NCBI GenBank assembly: GCA_011772205.1
Contig: WVZY01000029.1
Span: forward strand, 1-64,000
DNA: 64,000 nucleotides
Reading direction: 5' to 3'
DNA from: Candidatus Latescibacterota bacterium
Lineage (GTDB): Bacteria; Krumholzibacteriota; Krumholzibacteriia; WVZY01
Shown here: piece after piece, positions 48,326-57,553 of the stretch
How the letters are laid out: every line of letters starts with the position of its first letter
Position numbering within the stretch: position 1 is the stretch's first letter
Program-made: the position numbers and the translations under genes
Notes under the pieces: model-generated
Seen by the model: only the letters and a program-made list of their open reading frames with translations
What the model was told of the DNA's origin: nothing
Databases searched by the model: none

Positions 48326-49078
48326 ATGAAAAAGGGAACATTGATCCAAATTTCTTTGGTGCTAGCTGTTGCGGTTGCATTGACGATGATCCCTCATGTG
48401 AAGGCAGACAGCCAAGGTAGTTCGTTAGTAAGGGATACGCTGGTACTGTATCCAACGGACGATGCGCTTATTGACGCGAATTCGCCCGATCAGAATTGGG
48501 GATCTTCGAACTCAGTAAATGTCAGAAATAATTACGGTAGTGGAGGAAGTTGTTGTTGGGAACGGTGCGCGTTGACCAAGTTTGATATTTCCTCCTTGCC
48601 AGAGAACTGCACTATTGTTTCTGCAACGCTTAATCTCTATTATTATAATTGCTACGCTAATAATTGTGGCGATCGAGTCATAAACTGCTATCGACTGGTA
48701 AGTGATTGGGGTGAAGGCTCCGTTACCTATAATACACGGCCGGACACCGCGTCGAATATCACTTCTTTTTCGACGGTTCCGCTTGTTTATAGCTGGATGG
48801 ATTGGGTTGTCACAAGCGACGTAGAGGCGTTTTACAGCGGGTCGGAGACGAATTATGGATGGCAACTAATGGATGAAGTCTACTGGGGAAGTGCAAATAT
48901 CCCGGATGAGTATTTTCGCAGCAAAGAGTATGGAAGCAATATTCCATATCTTGAGATCATTTATGACCGTCCTGAAATCCCAACACTCGGCCAGTGGGGT
49001 TTGATCATCCTGTTCCTGTTGCTGGTAGGAGCCGCGGCCATTCTCATCCATCGCCGGCGAAGAGCTGAAGCGTTTTAA
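48326..49078 (+). CDS. DNRLRE-type surface protein with IPTL-CTERM sorting signal
   Basis: 250 residues. Signal peptide (MKKGTLIQISLVLAVAVALT), then a carbohydrate-binding-like beta domain of the DNRLRE type (DTLVLYPTDDALIDANSPDQ, then SATLNLYYYN) with cysteines (GSCCWERC, CYANNCG) likely forming disulfides. The C-terminus IPTLGQWGLIILFLLLVGAA with RRRRAEAF is a textbook IPTL-CTERM, recognised by an exosortase-like system. Such proteins are trimmed and exported with exopolysaccharide. No exosortase is in this window. A terminator follows. Confidence 0.9.
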   Translation: MKKGTLIQISLVLAVAVALTMIPHVKADSQGSSLVRDTLVLYPTDDALIDANSPDQNWGSSNSVNVRNNYGSGGSCCWERCALTKFDISSLPENCTIVSATLNLYYYNCYANNCGDRVINCYRLVSDWGEGSVTYNTRPDTASNITSFSTVPLVYSWMDWVVTSDVEAFYSGSETNYGWQLMDEVYWGSANIPDEYFRSKEYGSNIPYLEIIYDRPEIPTLGQWGLIILFLLLVGAAAILIHRRRRAEAF

Positions 49079-49100
49079 GTTATAATAGGAATTCAAGCGG

Positions 49101-49136
49101 AAAAAGGGTCAAGCTTCTTGTGGGCTTGGCCTTTTT
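49101..49136 (+). terminator. Terminator after the IPTL protein gene
   Basis: AAAAAGGGTCAAGC pairs with GCTTGGCCTTTTT (one bulge) around a 9-base loop, ending in a T run. Confidence 0.75.
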
Positions 49137-49157
49137 TCATGTGATAAGCGTGGATTC

Positions 49158-49340
49158 TCAACGGGTGGAAGAGGCGCTCTTCGGCTTGCCATTCCTAACG
49201 ATCAACATGCTGAATGGATTTTCCATCTGGTTGATATCTCGAAGCCGACCGGAAATTTTCTCGATCGGCGCCACGTCAATCCCTTCCGCGCTCAGAGAGG
49301 AGACTTTCCAGCCGTCGTTCAGCTGCAAGGGAGTTTTGTA
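49158..49340 (-). pseudogene. Serine hydrolase (beta-lactamase-like), N-terminal fragment
   Basis: The minus strand reads PLQLNDGWKVSSLSAEGIDV, APIEKISGRLRDIN, and FSMLIVRNGKPKSA then a stop. This matches the start of the serine beta-lactamase-like hydrolase family (DGWxVS...EGID...HSLLIVRNGKLVFEEYF). The break comes at the point where active-site sequence would follow; the rest is missing. Upstream codons are non-coding. Confidence 0.6.
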
Positions 49341-49581
49341 AAAATAAAGGGCCGCTGCGACGCATCTTGCGCTCGCGCAGGGGAGACGAGAACCGGAGAG
49401 AATGAAATGGCAGCGGTAATGAGGATGAATCGCAAGGTTTTTGTTTTGATTTTCCCAATGGCCTCCCGCTTGGGGACCTGAGAACGGTTCAGATAATCGC
49501 GGATTGCTTCGGCTGATCATACCATTCAGGGTAAGACCATGCATGTTAAAGGATGGATATTTCCTCGATGTTTGTCTATAG

Positions 49582-49815
49582 GTGTGCCCTTGCCTCGCCA
49601 AGGTGAGAAAAGTCTCCAGATGTTACTGGGCCTGGCGGTGCAGAGTAGTTGGTTCAGGCCGCCGGGGGGTGGTGGGATTCCAGTGTCGTGAAGCAGGCTG
49701 CCAGTGGTGAGGGGAAGGCACGCATCCCTGGGCGGATCTCTCTTTCCAGGGGGAACGTTAGTACTGAGCGGATGGTGCCCTGTCCGGAAGGGGTGCAAGG
49801 CGAAGCCCATCCAGC
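49582..49815 (+). ncRNA. Group II intron-like 5' fragment (domain I)
   Basis: It begins GTGTGCCC and continues with CTTGCC/GCCAAGG-type hairpins, GGTTCAGGCCGCC, TCGTGAAGCAGGCTGCCAG, GGGGGAACGTTAGTACTGAG and GTCCGGAAGGGGTGCAAGGC, wording familiar from bacterial group II intron domain I. No maturase ORF or domain V follows, so it would be a truncated copy. ORFs here are Gly/Arg-rich noise. The call is from memory of intron sequence only. Confidence 0.4.
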
Positions 49816-50088
49816 TCACACATCGAGTTGTAAACGGCTGTTGACGACGATTTTTAGATTGTGCAATGGTTGGGGATAGTGCATAAGTCAATCATCATCC
49901 ACCGCGGTTCAAAGTCGGCCAGCGTTAAACTTGAGCGCGTGACCGCATGGTAAACAAAGATCGGGTTTATCGGCCGAAGCAGGAGGATGCCATCCAAGAT
50001 AGCAAATATCTTGAAAATCGAAATTGCATCGATTAAAATTGATAAAATTAGATGCATGCAGGCTACCCGCTGGAGGGGGATTGAGGAA

Positions 50089-51624
50089 GTGGCCAACCCG
50101 CTTGACAATTCAAATGAGCCCGATCGTGCTAGGAGCATCAGTTTTACCAAGGAGCAGGCGCGGGCTGTCCAAGAGGCGCTTACACACAGGCCGAGGATTA
50201 GCATTCGACTTCGGATAGCCTTAGGATTTCTCATAACCTTTATCTTTACATGCGGTATTACTATCGCCGCCATGGTGTTCATATCCACTATTGCCCAAAA
50301 GTTGCGATTATTGGAGAAGGCCGGAACTTTCGAATTTGAAATACAACAAGCCCGCCGCTTCGAGAAGAACTGGTTCCTTTATGGAACCAACCTCTACGAT
50401 GCGCTAAACAACGTACAGAACGCGGAAAATCTGCTGAACAGCTTTGAAGATGACTTGCGAAAGACCATAAGCGATCGTGCTTATGAGACGATGTCATACA
50501 ATTTAGCGCGGTATAAGAAAACCTTGGAGGATCTGGACGCCCTGGCCAAGTCCGCTGATTCTTTAGTGGCGAATCAACGGTTGGCGCTTGAGTCCGAACT
50601 CAGGCACTTCGGAGCGGAGATTGTCACCAATGCATCGAACGCTGTTGACCAGGAGCGGCTCCGGATCCACACATGGTTGAACGCTTCAATGGTGGTTGCG
50701 TTGGCAGCGCTGTTTCTCGTTCTCATTCTTGTGGCCATTATTGCGGCTTTTATTGCCCGGCAGATTCTCCGCCCCTTCGGCCGCTTCGAGCAATACACTC
50801 GCCGAATCGCTGCCGGCGATTTTTCCCTGATTACGCCGGCTCGTAAGTACCGTGACGAATTCACGAATCTTGCAATTGCTTTGAATCACATGATGATGGA
50901 ATTCAAGGACCATGAAGAACAACTCATCAGCTCGAGCAAAATGGCTGCTGTTGGCAATCTAACAGCGGGGATCGCCCATGAACTGAACAACCCACTGAAC
51001 AATATCAGCCTTACAACTGAAGCGCTGATTGACGAGTTTGACAAGTGGAGCAGGGAGAAAAAGCTGGAGATGCTTAATGTAATTTTTTCTCAGGTCGAGC
51101 GGGCCGGTGCTACCGTCGCCAATCTGTTGGATTTTACACGGCGGGACGAGATATCTTTCGAGGAGCTTTCCATAAACGAGATAATGAATAGAACCCTGAG
51201 GCTAGTTGGCAACGAAATCAGCCTGAGTAACGTTCAACTCGAACTCGAGCTCGGTAAAAATCTTCCACGGGTTAAGGGCAATGCCGACAATTTGCAGCAG
51301 GTTTTTCTCAATCTTTTACTCAACGCCATCCAGGCTATGCCGGACGGAGGGAAATTGAGAGTTAAAAGCTATGTCGAGGATAACTCGCTTAAGCTTGACG
51401 TAAGCGATACCGGAATCGGCATAACCCGAGAGAACCTAGACAAGGTTTTTGACCCATTTTTCACCACCAAAGAAGTTGGAAAGGGAACAGGATTAGGTCT
51501 ATCGGTGAGTTATGGCATAATCAAAAAGCATCGCGGTGTTATAGCGGTAGAGAGCGAGGTGGGAAAAGGAACTACCTTCTCCATTACGTTACCTTGCTCC
51601 AATGGCGTACGCGAAAGGGAATAA
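50089..51624 (+). CDS. HAMP sensor histidine kinase
   Basis: About 511 residues. TM1 ([20 protein letters not shown]), a helical periplasmic four-helix-bundle sensor, TM2 ([20 protein letters not shown]), HAMP ([20 protein letters not shown]), H box [16 protein letters not shown] box [14 protein letters not shown]1 DTGIGI and G2 [12 protein letters not shown]. The start is uncertain: GTG 50089 follows GGAGGGGG, but the frame is open to 49987. Three receiver-only proteins follow within 3.5 kb and are likely partners. Confidence 0.88.
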   Translation: MANPLDNSNEPDRARSISFTKEQARAVQEALTHRPRISIRLRIALGFLITFIFTCGITIAAMVFISTIAQKLRLLEKAGTFEFEIQQARRFEKNWFLYGTNLYDALNNVQNAENLLNSFEDDLRKTISDRAYETMSYNLARYKKTLEDLDALAKSADSLVANQRLALESELRHFGAEIVTNASNAVDQERLRIHTWLNASMVVALAALFLVLILVAIIAAFIARQILRPFGRFEQYTRRIAAGDFSLITPARKYRDEFTNLAIALNHMMMEFKDHEEQLISSSKMAAVGNLTAGIAHELNNPLNNISLTTEALIDEFDKWSREKKLEMLNVIFSQVERAGATVANLLDFTRRDEISFEELSINEIMNRTLRLVGNEISLSNVQLELELGKNLPRVKGNADNLQQVFLNLLLNAIQAMPDGGKLRVKSYVEDNSLKLDVSDTGIGITRENLDKVFDPFFTTKEVGKGTGLGLSVSYGIIKKHRGVIAVESEVGKGTTFSITLPCSNGVRERE

Positions 51625-51762
51625 CTTTGAGTCGAGTGGAAACACGACGCCGCGCTTCGTGACGGAACTGCCAGCTTGTTATTTTTTCCGTTTTCATTGC
51701 CGATAACCTGTGAAGAAAGACAGAGTGTGGGTTGAGGCCTACCATCCTGAAAGGAGAAGCTC

Positions 51763-52149
51763 GTGAGCCAAGAGATTAAAGTTTTGGTTTTAGATGACGA
51801 GCCCGTCGTTTGTGAGCGGCTTCAGGATTACTTAGAAAAGAAAGGGATGACTGTAGAGGCGTACACTGAGTCGCAGAGAGCCCTAGACAGGCTCAATGAA
51901 AAAGCCTTCGACGTTATTGTTACGGATATGAAAATGGAGGGACCTACTGGTATGGATGTTTTGCTTGCGGTAAAGCGAGGTTCGTATAATTCGGAGGTAA
52001 TAATAATAACAGGGTATGGTTCATCCGAAGACCTTCGGGAAGCGGAAGCAGTGGGCGTCTTCGAATACATTGGCAAACCCTTCAAGATGTCTGACATGTA
52101 CAACTTGGTAAAAAAAGCAGCCAGAAGAGCCCAAAAGCGCTCGAAGTAG
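51763..52149 (+). CDS. Receiver-only response regulator
   Basis: 128 residues, one REC domain: LDDEPVV acidic pair, phospho-acceptor Asp in IVTDMKM, Thr in IITGYGS, and Lys in GKPFKMSD. There is no output domain, so it may relay phosphate or act by protein contact. GTG start after AAGGAGAAGC. Lies right after the HAMP kinase. Confidence 0.92.
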   Translation: MSQEIKVLVLDDEPVVCERLQDYLEKKGMTVEAYTESQRALDRLNEKAFDVIVTDMKMEGPTGMDVLLAVKRGSYNSEVIIITGYGSSEDLREAEAVGVFEYIGKPFKMSDMYNLVKKAARRAQKRSK

Positions 52150-52240
52150 AGACTGGCCTTTCGGAACAGGACGGTCAGCGTGGGACATGGAATCCATCGC
52201 GAACAGAAGAAGTGCTCGATTAAGGTAAGCAAAGGTGAGC

Positions 52241-52636
52241 ATGAAAACCAAAGTCCTGATACTCGATGACGAACAGATAGTAGGTGAAAGGCTCAAAGCG
52301 TCGTTGGAGCTTGCCGGATTCACTGTCGATGCGTTTTCTTCAAGCCGCGAAGCTCTCCAGAAGCTGGAAGAAGAAAGCTATGATATCCTGGTCACCGATT
52401 TGAAAATGAGCGGTCCGGATGGAATGGAGGTTTTGCGCGCTGCCAGGCAAATGAGACCCGGTATCAAATCCGTGGTAATTACCGGATTTGCTACCAAGGA
52501 TACAGCGGAAGAGGCAATGCGAAGCGGGGCGGTGAAATTTATTGCAAAACCGTTTAAGATGAGCGATCTCAAGAAATTGCTGATGACGCTGTCAGGCATC
52601 ATAGATAACGAAGATCCTTCTGGATCTAATGAGTAA
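52241..52636 (+). CDS. Receiver-only response regulator
   Basis: About 131 residues. Acidic pair LDDEQIV, acceptor Asp in LVTDLKM, Thr in VITGFAT, Lys in AKPFKMSD. ATG 52241 follows AAAGGTGAG. It is close in sequence to 51763-52149 and 54535-54924, suggesting duplication within the cluster. No effector domain. Confidence 0.92.
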   Translation: MKTKVLILDDEQIVGERLKASLELAGFTVDAFSSSREALQKLEEESYDILVTDLKMSGPDGMEVLRAARQMRPGIKSVVITGFATKDTAEEAMRSGAVKFIAKPFKMSDLKKLLMTLSGIIDNEDPSGSNE

Positions 52637-52786
52637 TTGGAGCCAAATGTCACATTTATGCGAGCGTGACAAGTCGATCTGACCATTACGTCAGTTTACA
52701 AATCTTATTGAGCGTGATGGCCCCGGGTTTGCTCCTCGCGACAGCATTTCGAGTCTTATTCAGCATTTCCTGGAACAGGTAGGAAA

Positions 52787-53722
52787 ATGATGGCGCATCT
52801 TTACGTCTACCTTCCTATCGCCGGCATCAGCGTCCATATATTGCTGCTGCTTGGTTTGGGCTTGATGGTAGGTTTTCTATCAGGTTTGTTTGGAGTTGGG
52901 GGTGGATTCCTTTTGACACCGCTTCTTATGATGATTGGCATTTCACCTACGGTTGCCGCAGCTTCAGATGCAAACCAGATTGTTGCTGCTTCAACATCGG
53001 GGACATATGCCCACTGGCGTTTGGGAAATGTTGATTTCAAAATGGGTATACTGTTGGTCATAGGCGGGATAATTGGTGGGACGTTAGGTGTTCAGCTCAT
53101 AAAAATTCTCAGAGCTGTCGGCAACGCCGACTTCGTTATCAAAATTACGTATGTAGTGATGCTAGGTATCATTGGTACTTACATGTTTCAGGAAAGCCTC
53201 AAAAACTTGCAGCCGCGCGGCGTGCTGCAAGCGAGAGCCGGACGCGAGGCTAAATCATGGTTCGCCCGGTGCAGCGAGGCGCTGCCGCTCAGAATCCATT
53301 TCACCAAGTCGGGGATAACCCTGTCGATTTTTATGCCGCTTATCTTGGGCACGATGGTAGGGGTGCTATCGGCGATAATGGGTGTTGGCGGAGGATTCAT
53401 AATGGTCCCGGTAATGGTTTACTTGCTGCGGATGCCCATGCATGTGGTAGTCGGAACGAGTCTCTTCCAAGTCCTGTTTACCTGTATCAATGTGACTTTC
53501 ATGCAGTCATACTATAATCATACTGTGGATCTTATGGTTGCCCTCCTCCTGTTGGTGGGATCCACTTCGGGAGCGCAGGTCGGAGCGAGAATTAGCAATC
53601 GTCTCAGAGCTGACCAGTTAAAGATCATTCTGGCATCCATTGTTCTGCTGGTTATGATAAAAATGGCTCTTGGGCTGTTGTTGCACCCGAGCATGATGTT
53701 ATCTTACAAGGGGGGACATTGA
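52787..53722 (+). CDS. TauE/SafE-family permease
   Basis: 311 residues with eight to nine TM helices arranged as two similar halves. Each half opens with the family motif: GFLSGLFGVGGGFLLTPLL and VLSAIMGVGGGFIMVPVMV. TauE/SafE proteins export sulfite, sulfoacetate or related anions. A GNADFVIK loop and a longer central cytosolic loop distinguish this subgroup, which usually neighbours a TIGR02186-like gene, as here (four-base overlap). Confidence 0.93.
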   Translation: MMAHLYVYLPIAGISVHILLLLGLGLMVGFLSGLFGVGGGFLLTPLLMMIGISPTVAAASDANQIVAASTSGTYAHWRLGNVDFKMGILLVIGGIIGGTLGVQLIKILRAVGNADFVIKITYVVMLGIIGTYMFQESLKNLQPRGVLQARAGREAKSWFARCSEALPLRIHFTKSGITLSIFMPLILGTMVGVLSAIMGVGGGFIMVPVMVYLLRMPMHVVVGTSLFQVLFTCINVTFMQSYYNHTVDLMVALLLLVGSTSGAQVGARISNRLRADQLKIILASIVLLVMIKMALGLLLHPSMMLSYKGGH

Positions 53723-54504
53723 CGTTAAGGATATGCAAGGCGAGTCTCTTTTTGGGCCTGATATGTATTGCAACCTCTTCTTACGCTAATAACGTTATCG
53801 GGGAAAATCCGATCAAGCTTTCCGTCGTCCCTGATCACATCCGAGTTGGCACTACTTATCACGGAACTGAAGTGCTTTTCGAAGCGAACATCCCCCGTTG
53901 TAACGGAGTTGTGGTCAAGCTGGAAGGAAGGGACAATGAAGTGACGTTGAACCGCAAAGGGAGAGTGGCCGTTCTCTGGTTGAATGTAGCTCAGGTCATA
54001 GTCAAGAACGCCCCTCAGGCTTATATTCTTGCTGCTTCAGATAAGTTGGCAAACATCTGTTCGCGCGAAATGCAGCAACGACTAGGTCTTGGCCTCGAAT
54101 CTCTTCGGAAACGGATAACATTTGAAAGCGAAAAGCCGCTCATCGGTTCGGAGTTTGAGGAGTTCTTGAGATTGAATGAGCATAGTGGCTTGTATAATAC
54201 TAATATACAAATTGAGCTAAAGCCGGCGGCGGGAGACAGAGAGGAACTATCTGTCACTCTCCCGATTCCTTCAGTGATGCCCCCTGGAGAGTACGTGATC
54301 CAGCTCTACTGCTTTGAACACGGAAGCCTGATGCAAAAAACTGAAGCACAATTATCGATAGAGAAAGTTGGTTTACCTCTTCTTATAAGCACACTTGCTC
54401 AAGAACATGCCGCCCTGTACGGCATAGCCGCGATTATAATTGCCATGATGGCGGGAATTACTATGGGAGTTGTATTCAGCTTGAGAGCGGGACGCGGAAG
54501 TTAG
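53719..54504 (+). CDS. TIGR02186-like (Alph_Pro_TM) membrane-anchored protein
   Basis: 261 residues. Signal-like N-terminus, a periplasmic beta domain (PIKLSVVPDHIRVGTTYHG, TEVLFEANIPRCNGVVVKLE), and one C-terminal TM helix (YGIAAIIIAMMAGITMGVVF). The TTG start overlaps the TauE stop. The family is nearly always beside TauE/SafE and is thought to be its periplasmic partner; no activity is known to me. Confidence 0.8.
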   Translation: MTLRICKASLFLGLICIATSSYANNVIGENPIKLSVVPDHIRVGTTYHGTEVLFEANIPRCNGVVVKLEGRDNEVTLNRKGRVAVLWLNVAQVIVKNAPQAYILAASDKLANICSREMQQRLGLGLESLRKRITFESEKPLIGSEFEEFLRLNEHSGLYNTNIQIELKPAAGDREELSVTLPIPSVMPPGEYVIQLYCFEHGSLMQKTEAQLSIEKVGLPLLISTLAQEHAALYGIAAIIIAMMAGITMGVVFSLRAGRGS

Positions 54505-54534
54505 CGGTGATAGAGGCGCGCTGAGGGAAGCACC

Positions 54535-54924
54535 ATGAGCCGACAATTGGAAATACTGATACTCGACGATGAGGAGATTGTTTGTACTCGGTTGAAGCCC
54601 GCTTTGGAGAAAGCGGGGTACCGCGTCGAAACCTTTACCGACAGCAGGGAAGCGAAAGGGCGCCTCGAGAAACGGCGGTTCGACATCGTCGTGACAGATC
54701 TTAAAATGGCCAACGTCGACGGCATGGAATTGTTTCGATTTGTTAAAGAGAGGTGGCCAAAGACGGAGGTGATAATCATCTCCGGTTTTGTCACCGTTGA
54801 CGTTACGCGGACAGCTTTGCATGCGGGAGTCCGGGACATTATTCCCAAGCCTTTCAAGATCGAGCAGTTAAAGGATCTTATTAACAAAGTGGCGGATGAG
54901 ATCAGCCGCTCCCAGGATAAATAG
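54535..54924 (+). CDS. Receiver-only response regulator
   Basis: 129 residues. LDDEEIV pair, acceptor Asp in VVTDLKM, Ser in IISGFVT, Lys in PKPFKIEQ. Its end lies 14 bases before the GTG of the PpsA-like gene, so they are coupled. Confidence 0.92.
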   Translation: MSRQLEILILDDEEIVCTRLKPALEKAGYRVETFTDSREAKGRLEKRRFDIVVTDLKMANVDGMELFRFVKERWPKTEVIIISGFVTVDVTRTALHAGVRDIIPKPFKIEQLKDLINKVADEISRSQDK

Positions 54925-54937
54925 AGGGTATCATATT

Positions 54938-57502
54938 GTGGTATTTGACAGAATAACAAGAATCTTCCGTCGTCCTCATGCTGTAGATCTGAGCTATTTC
55001 AAAGCGTTATTCGAAAAGTTCCAGCAGATTCTCGAAGGCAACAATCGAGTTCTAGAACTTATTTCTGGGCTTGAAAACAAGCTGAGCGGGCAGTACATAT
55101 TCGATATTAACTACCTCAAAAGCGTAGTCGAGCAGCTTTCTGAAGAAGTATATCTTGTCATTTCGAACCTGAACGTTTTTGCCGACAATCGCTATCTTGA
55201 GCTCTTTTCCCGACAAGCGGCCATTCAGAAAGAATTGAAAGACATCGTGGAGGGGCACCCCGTCACGTCGGAAGACATGTATGTCATAGATTATGATGAT
55301 ATACATTCAGATATCACTGAGATCGTGGGAGGTAAGAATGCCAACCTGGGAGAAATCAGGAATCAGCTTGAGATGCTCACGCCTGATGGCTTTGTTCTGA
55401 CAACATCCGCGTATAGGCGTTTCATGGAGTACAACAATCTGTGGCCGGAAATCCACAGGATACATGCAGGATATCAGGGAGATGACAAGGAGTCTATCGA
55501 AGGGTACGATCGCGCTATTGACGATCTCTTCAGCAGTGCTCGAATTCCGCCGGATGTGATGAAAGCAGTTACCAAGCACCTCAATGAACTTCATAAACGT
55601 CAAAAGGGAATGTTTGGACTCGCGGTTCGTTCCAGCGCTTTTGGCGAAGACGCCCAGAGGCAAAGCTTTGCCGGCCAGTTCAAATCTTTCTTGAATTGCC
55701 AAAGCGTTGATGTCTTTTCGGCGTATATCAAAGTGATTGCAAGCCGTTTCAAATATGCAGTTGGGATTTACGGCGGTCAGCGGATCTATGAGGAAACGGA
55801 ATTACCGATGGCGGTTGGGATCCAACAGATGATTGCTGCCCGCTCAGCAGGCGTCATGTACTCCGTAGATCCTTCAGGGCGGCGCGTCGACTGTTTGGCT
55901 GTATCGGCGAGTTTTGGACTGGGTGTGGGAGTGGTCGGGGGAACAGCAGACGCGGATCATTTTCAGGTTTCCAGACTTGACCCCACACAGATAACTAACC
56001 GCCGGATAGGAACTAAGAGAACAGAGATGGTTGCGGCTGAACCTCGAGGCGTCAAGAGCATTCCTGTGCGAGAAGATTTACAAGAGCGTCCCAGCTTGAC
56101 AGACGATCAGGTAATCGAACTGGCTGAAAGAGCCTTACTGTTGGACAGGTATTTCAACCGGCCAGTGGATATTGAATGGTGCTTTGATGACCTAGGTAAA
56201 CTGCACATACTTCAGTGTCGACCCCTCAAGCTCCCTCCAAAGCCGAGGGTGCGACCAAGCGAAATGGCGGATGCTTTGGCCAGCAAGCCGGTGATAATGC
56301 GCAGGCAAGGGCAGGTAGCCCAAAGCGGCATCGCTGCCGGAAAAGTCTGGCAGGTCAATGAAGATGACGACCCGGGAGCTTTTCCAGTAGGAGCAATTGC
56401 CGTTACGAAATATACAACCCCGCGCTTGACATCAATAATTCGCCGCGCTGCGGCTATTATTACCGATGCAGGCAGTCCCAGCGGACACATGGCCACTGTA
56501 GCAAGAGAGTTCGGGGTACCCATGATCGTGAATACTGCTGATGCTTGCAAGCTTCTGGCTGACGGAGAAGAGATAACAGTGGATGCTGAAGAAAACATCA
56601 TTTACAAAGGGATCTTGAGAGAGCTGTTGGAATATGGAGTGGAAGCGGAAGATGTGTTTCGGGATCTTAGGGAATATCATATCTTGCGGCATCTCTTAAG
56701 AAGGATTTCACCCCTGAATTTGCTCGATCCTAACAGTCCTGGCTTCATTGCCGACAACTGCCGTACCTATCATGATATAGCGCGCTTCAGCCATGAAAAA
56801 GCTGTACAACTGCTGATAAATCTAAACATGTCCTCTCGACGTTTTCGGGGCCTTAAATCAAAGAAGCTCAAGCTTTCGATACCGTTGGGGCTATCCGTTA
56901 TTGATTTGGGTAACGGCTTGAGCTCCAGTGCGGATGCGAGTGAAATCGATGAGATGGATGAGATACAATCAGTTCCAATGCAAGCTATTCTTAAGGGTCT
57001 GACCTCCCCCGGAGTGTGGAGCACGCAACCGATGCAGTTAGGCTTTGGTGATCTCGTCTCCAGCCTGACTCGGCATTCGATGAGCGATCGGGTGGCCGAA
57101 TACCAGGGCCAGAATTTGGCAGTTATTTCCGGCCGGTATGCCAACATCAGCCTGCGGCTGGGGTACCATTTCAATGTTATAGATACGTATGTTTCCGAGA
57201 ATGTGAATGACAACTATATATATTTCCGCTTTGTAGGAGGGGTAACCGAAACCGAACGGCGGCACCTTCGGGCGATTCTAATCAAGGATATCCTCGAAAA
57301 GCTTGATTTCAAGGTGGCTGTAAGTGGTGACCTAGTCGTGGCGCGGCTAAAGAAGTTGGAAGCTGCAAGGGTGCTGCAGGTTTTGGAGGAGGTCGGTCGA
57401 CTCATTGGCTTCACTCGTCAGTTGGATACTCAAATGCAAAGTGAGGAATCGGTTCAGGAGTGCTTTCGGGCGTTTTTTCGGAATGGAAGAAACAACAAAT
57501 GA
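54938..57502 (+). CDS. PEP synthase-like protein lacking the TIM-barrel PEP domain
   Basis: About 854 residues. An N-terminal helical part (LSYFKALFEKFQQILEGNNR) is followed by a pyruvate/ATP-grasp domain (GGKNANLGEI, GLAVRSSAFGEDAQRQSFAG, PVDIEWCFDD, LHILQCRPL) and a phosphohistidine domain whose SGHMATVAREFGVPMIV keeps the catalytic His. The final ~300 residues do not match the PEP-binding TIM barrel of PpsA; they look like a new helical/beta domain (FRFVGGVTETERRHLRAILI). It could phosphorylate itself from ATP but not bind PEP in the usual way. It may be a phosphotransfer signalling protein controlled by the adjacent receivers. Start GTG 54938. Confidence 0.8.
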   Translation: MVFDRITRIFRRPHAVDLSYFKALFEKFQQILEGNNRVLELISGLENKLSGQYIFDINYLKSVVEQLSEEVYLVISNLNVFADNRYLELFSRQAAIQKELKDIVEGHPVTSEDMYVIDYDDIHSDITEIVGGKNANLGEIRNQLEMLTPDGFVLTTSAYRRFMEYNNLWPEIHRIHAGYQGDDKESIEGYDRAIDDLFSSARIPPDVMKAVTKHLNELHKRQKGMFGLAVRSSAFGEDAQRQSFAGQFKSFLNCQSVDVFSAYIKVIASRFKYAVGIYGGQRIYEETELPMAVGIQQMIAARSAGVMYSVDPSGRRVDCLAVSASFGLGVGVVGGTADADHFQVSRLDPTQITNRRIGTKRTEMVAAEPRGVKSIPVREDLQERPSLTDDQVIELAERALLLDRYFNRPVDIEWCFDDLGKLHILQCRPLKLPPKPRVRPSEMADALASKPVIMRRQGQVAQSGIAAGKVWQVNEDDDPGAFPVGAIAVTKYTTPRLTSIIRRAAAIITDAGSPSGHMATVAREFGVPMIVNTADACKLLADGEEITVDAEENIIYKGILRELLEYGVEAEDVFRDLREYHILRHLLRRISPLNLLDPNSPGFIADNCRTYHDIARFSHEKAVQLLINLNMSSRRFRGLKSKKLKLSIPLGLSVIDLGNGLSSSADASEIDEMDEIQSVPMQAILKGLTSPGVWSTQPMQLGFGDLVSSLTRHSMSDRVAEYQGQNLAVISGRYANISLRLGYHFNVIDTYVSENVNDNYIYFRFVGGVTETERRHLRAILIKDILEKLDFKVAVSGDLVVARLKKLEAARVLQVLEEVGRLIGFTRQLDTQMQSEESVQECFRAFFRNGRNNK

Positions 57503-57553
57503 TGTTTCATTGACCTGTTAAGATATACAGTGTAGCATGCTCTTTCGCGCTGA

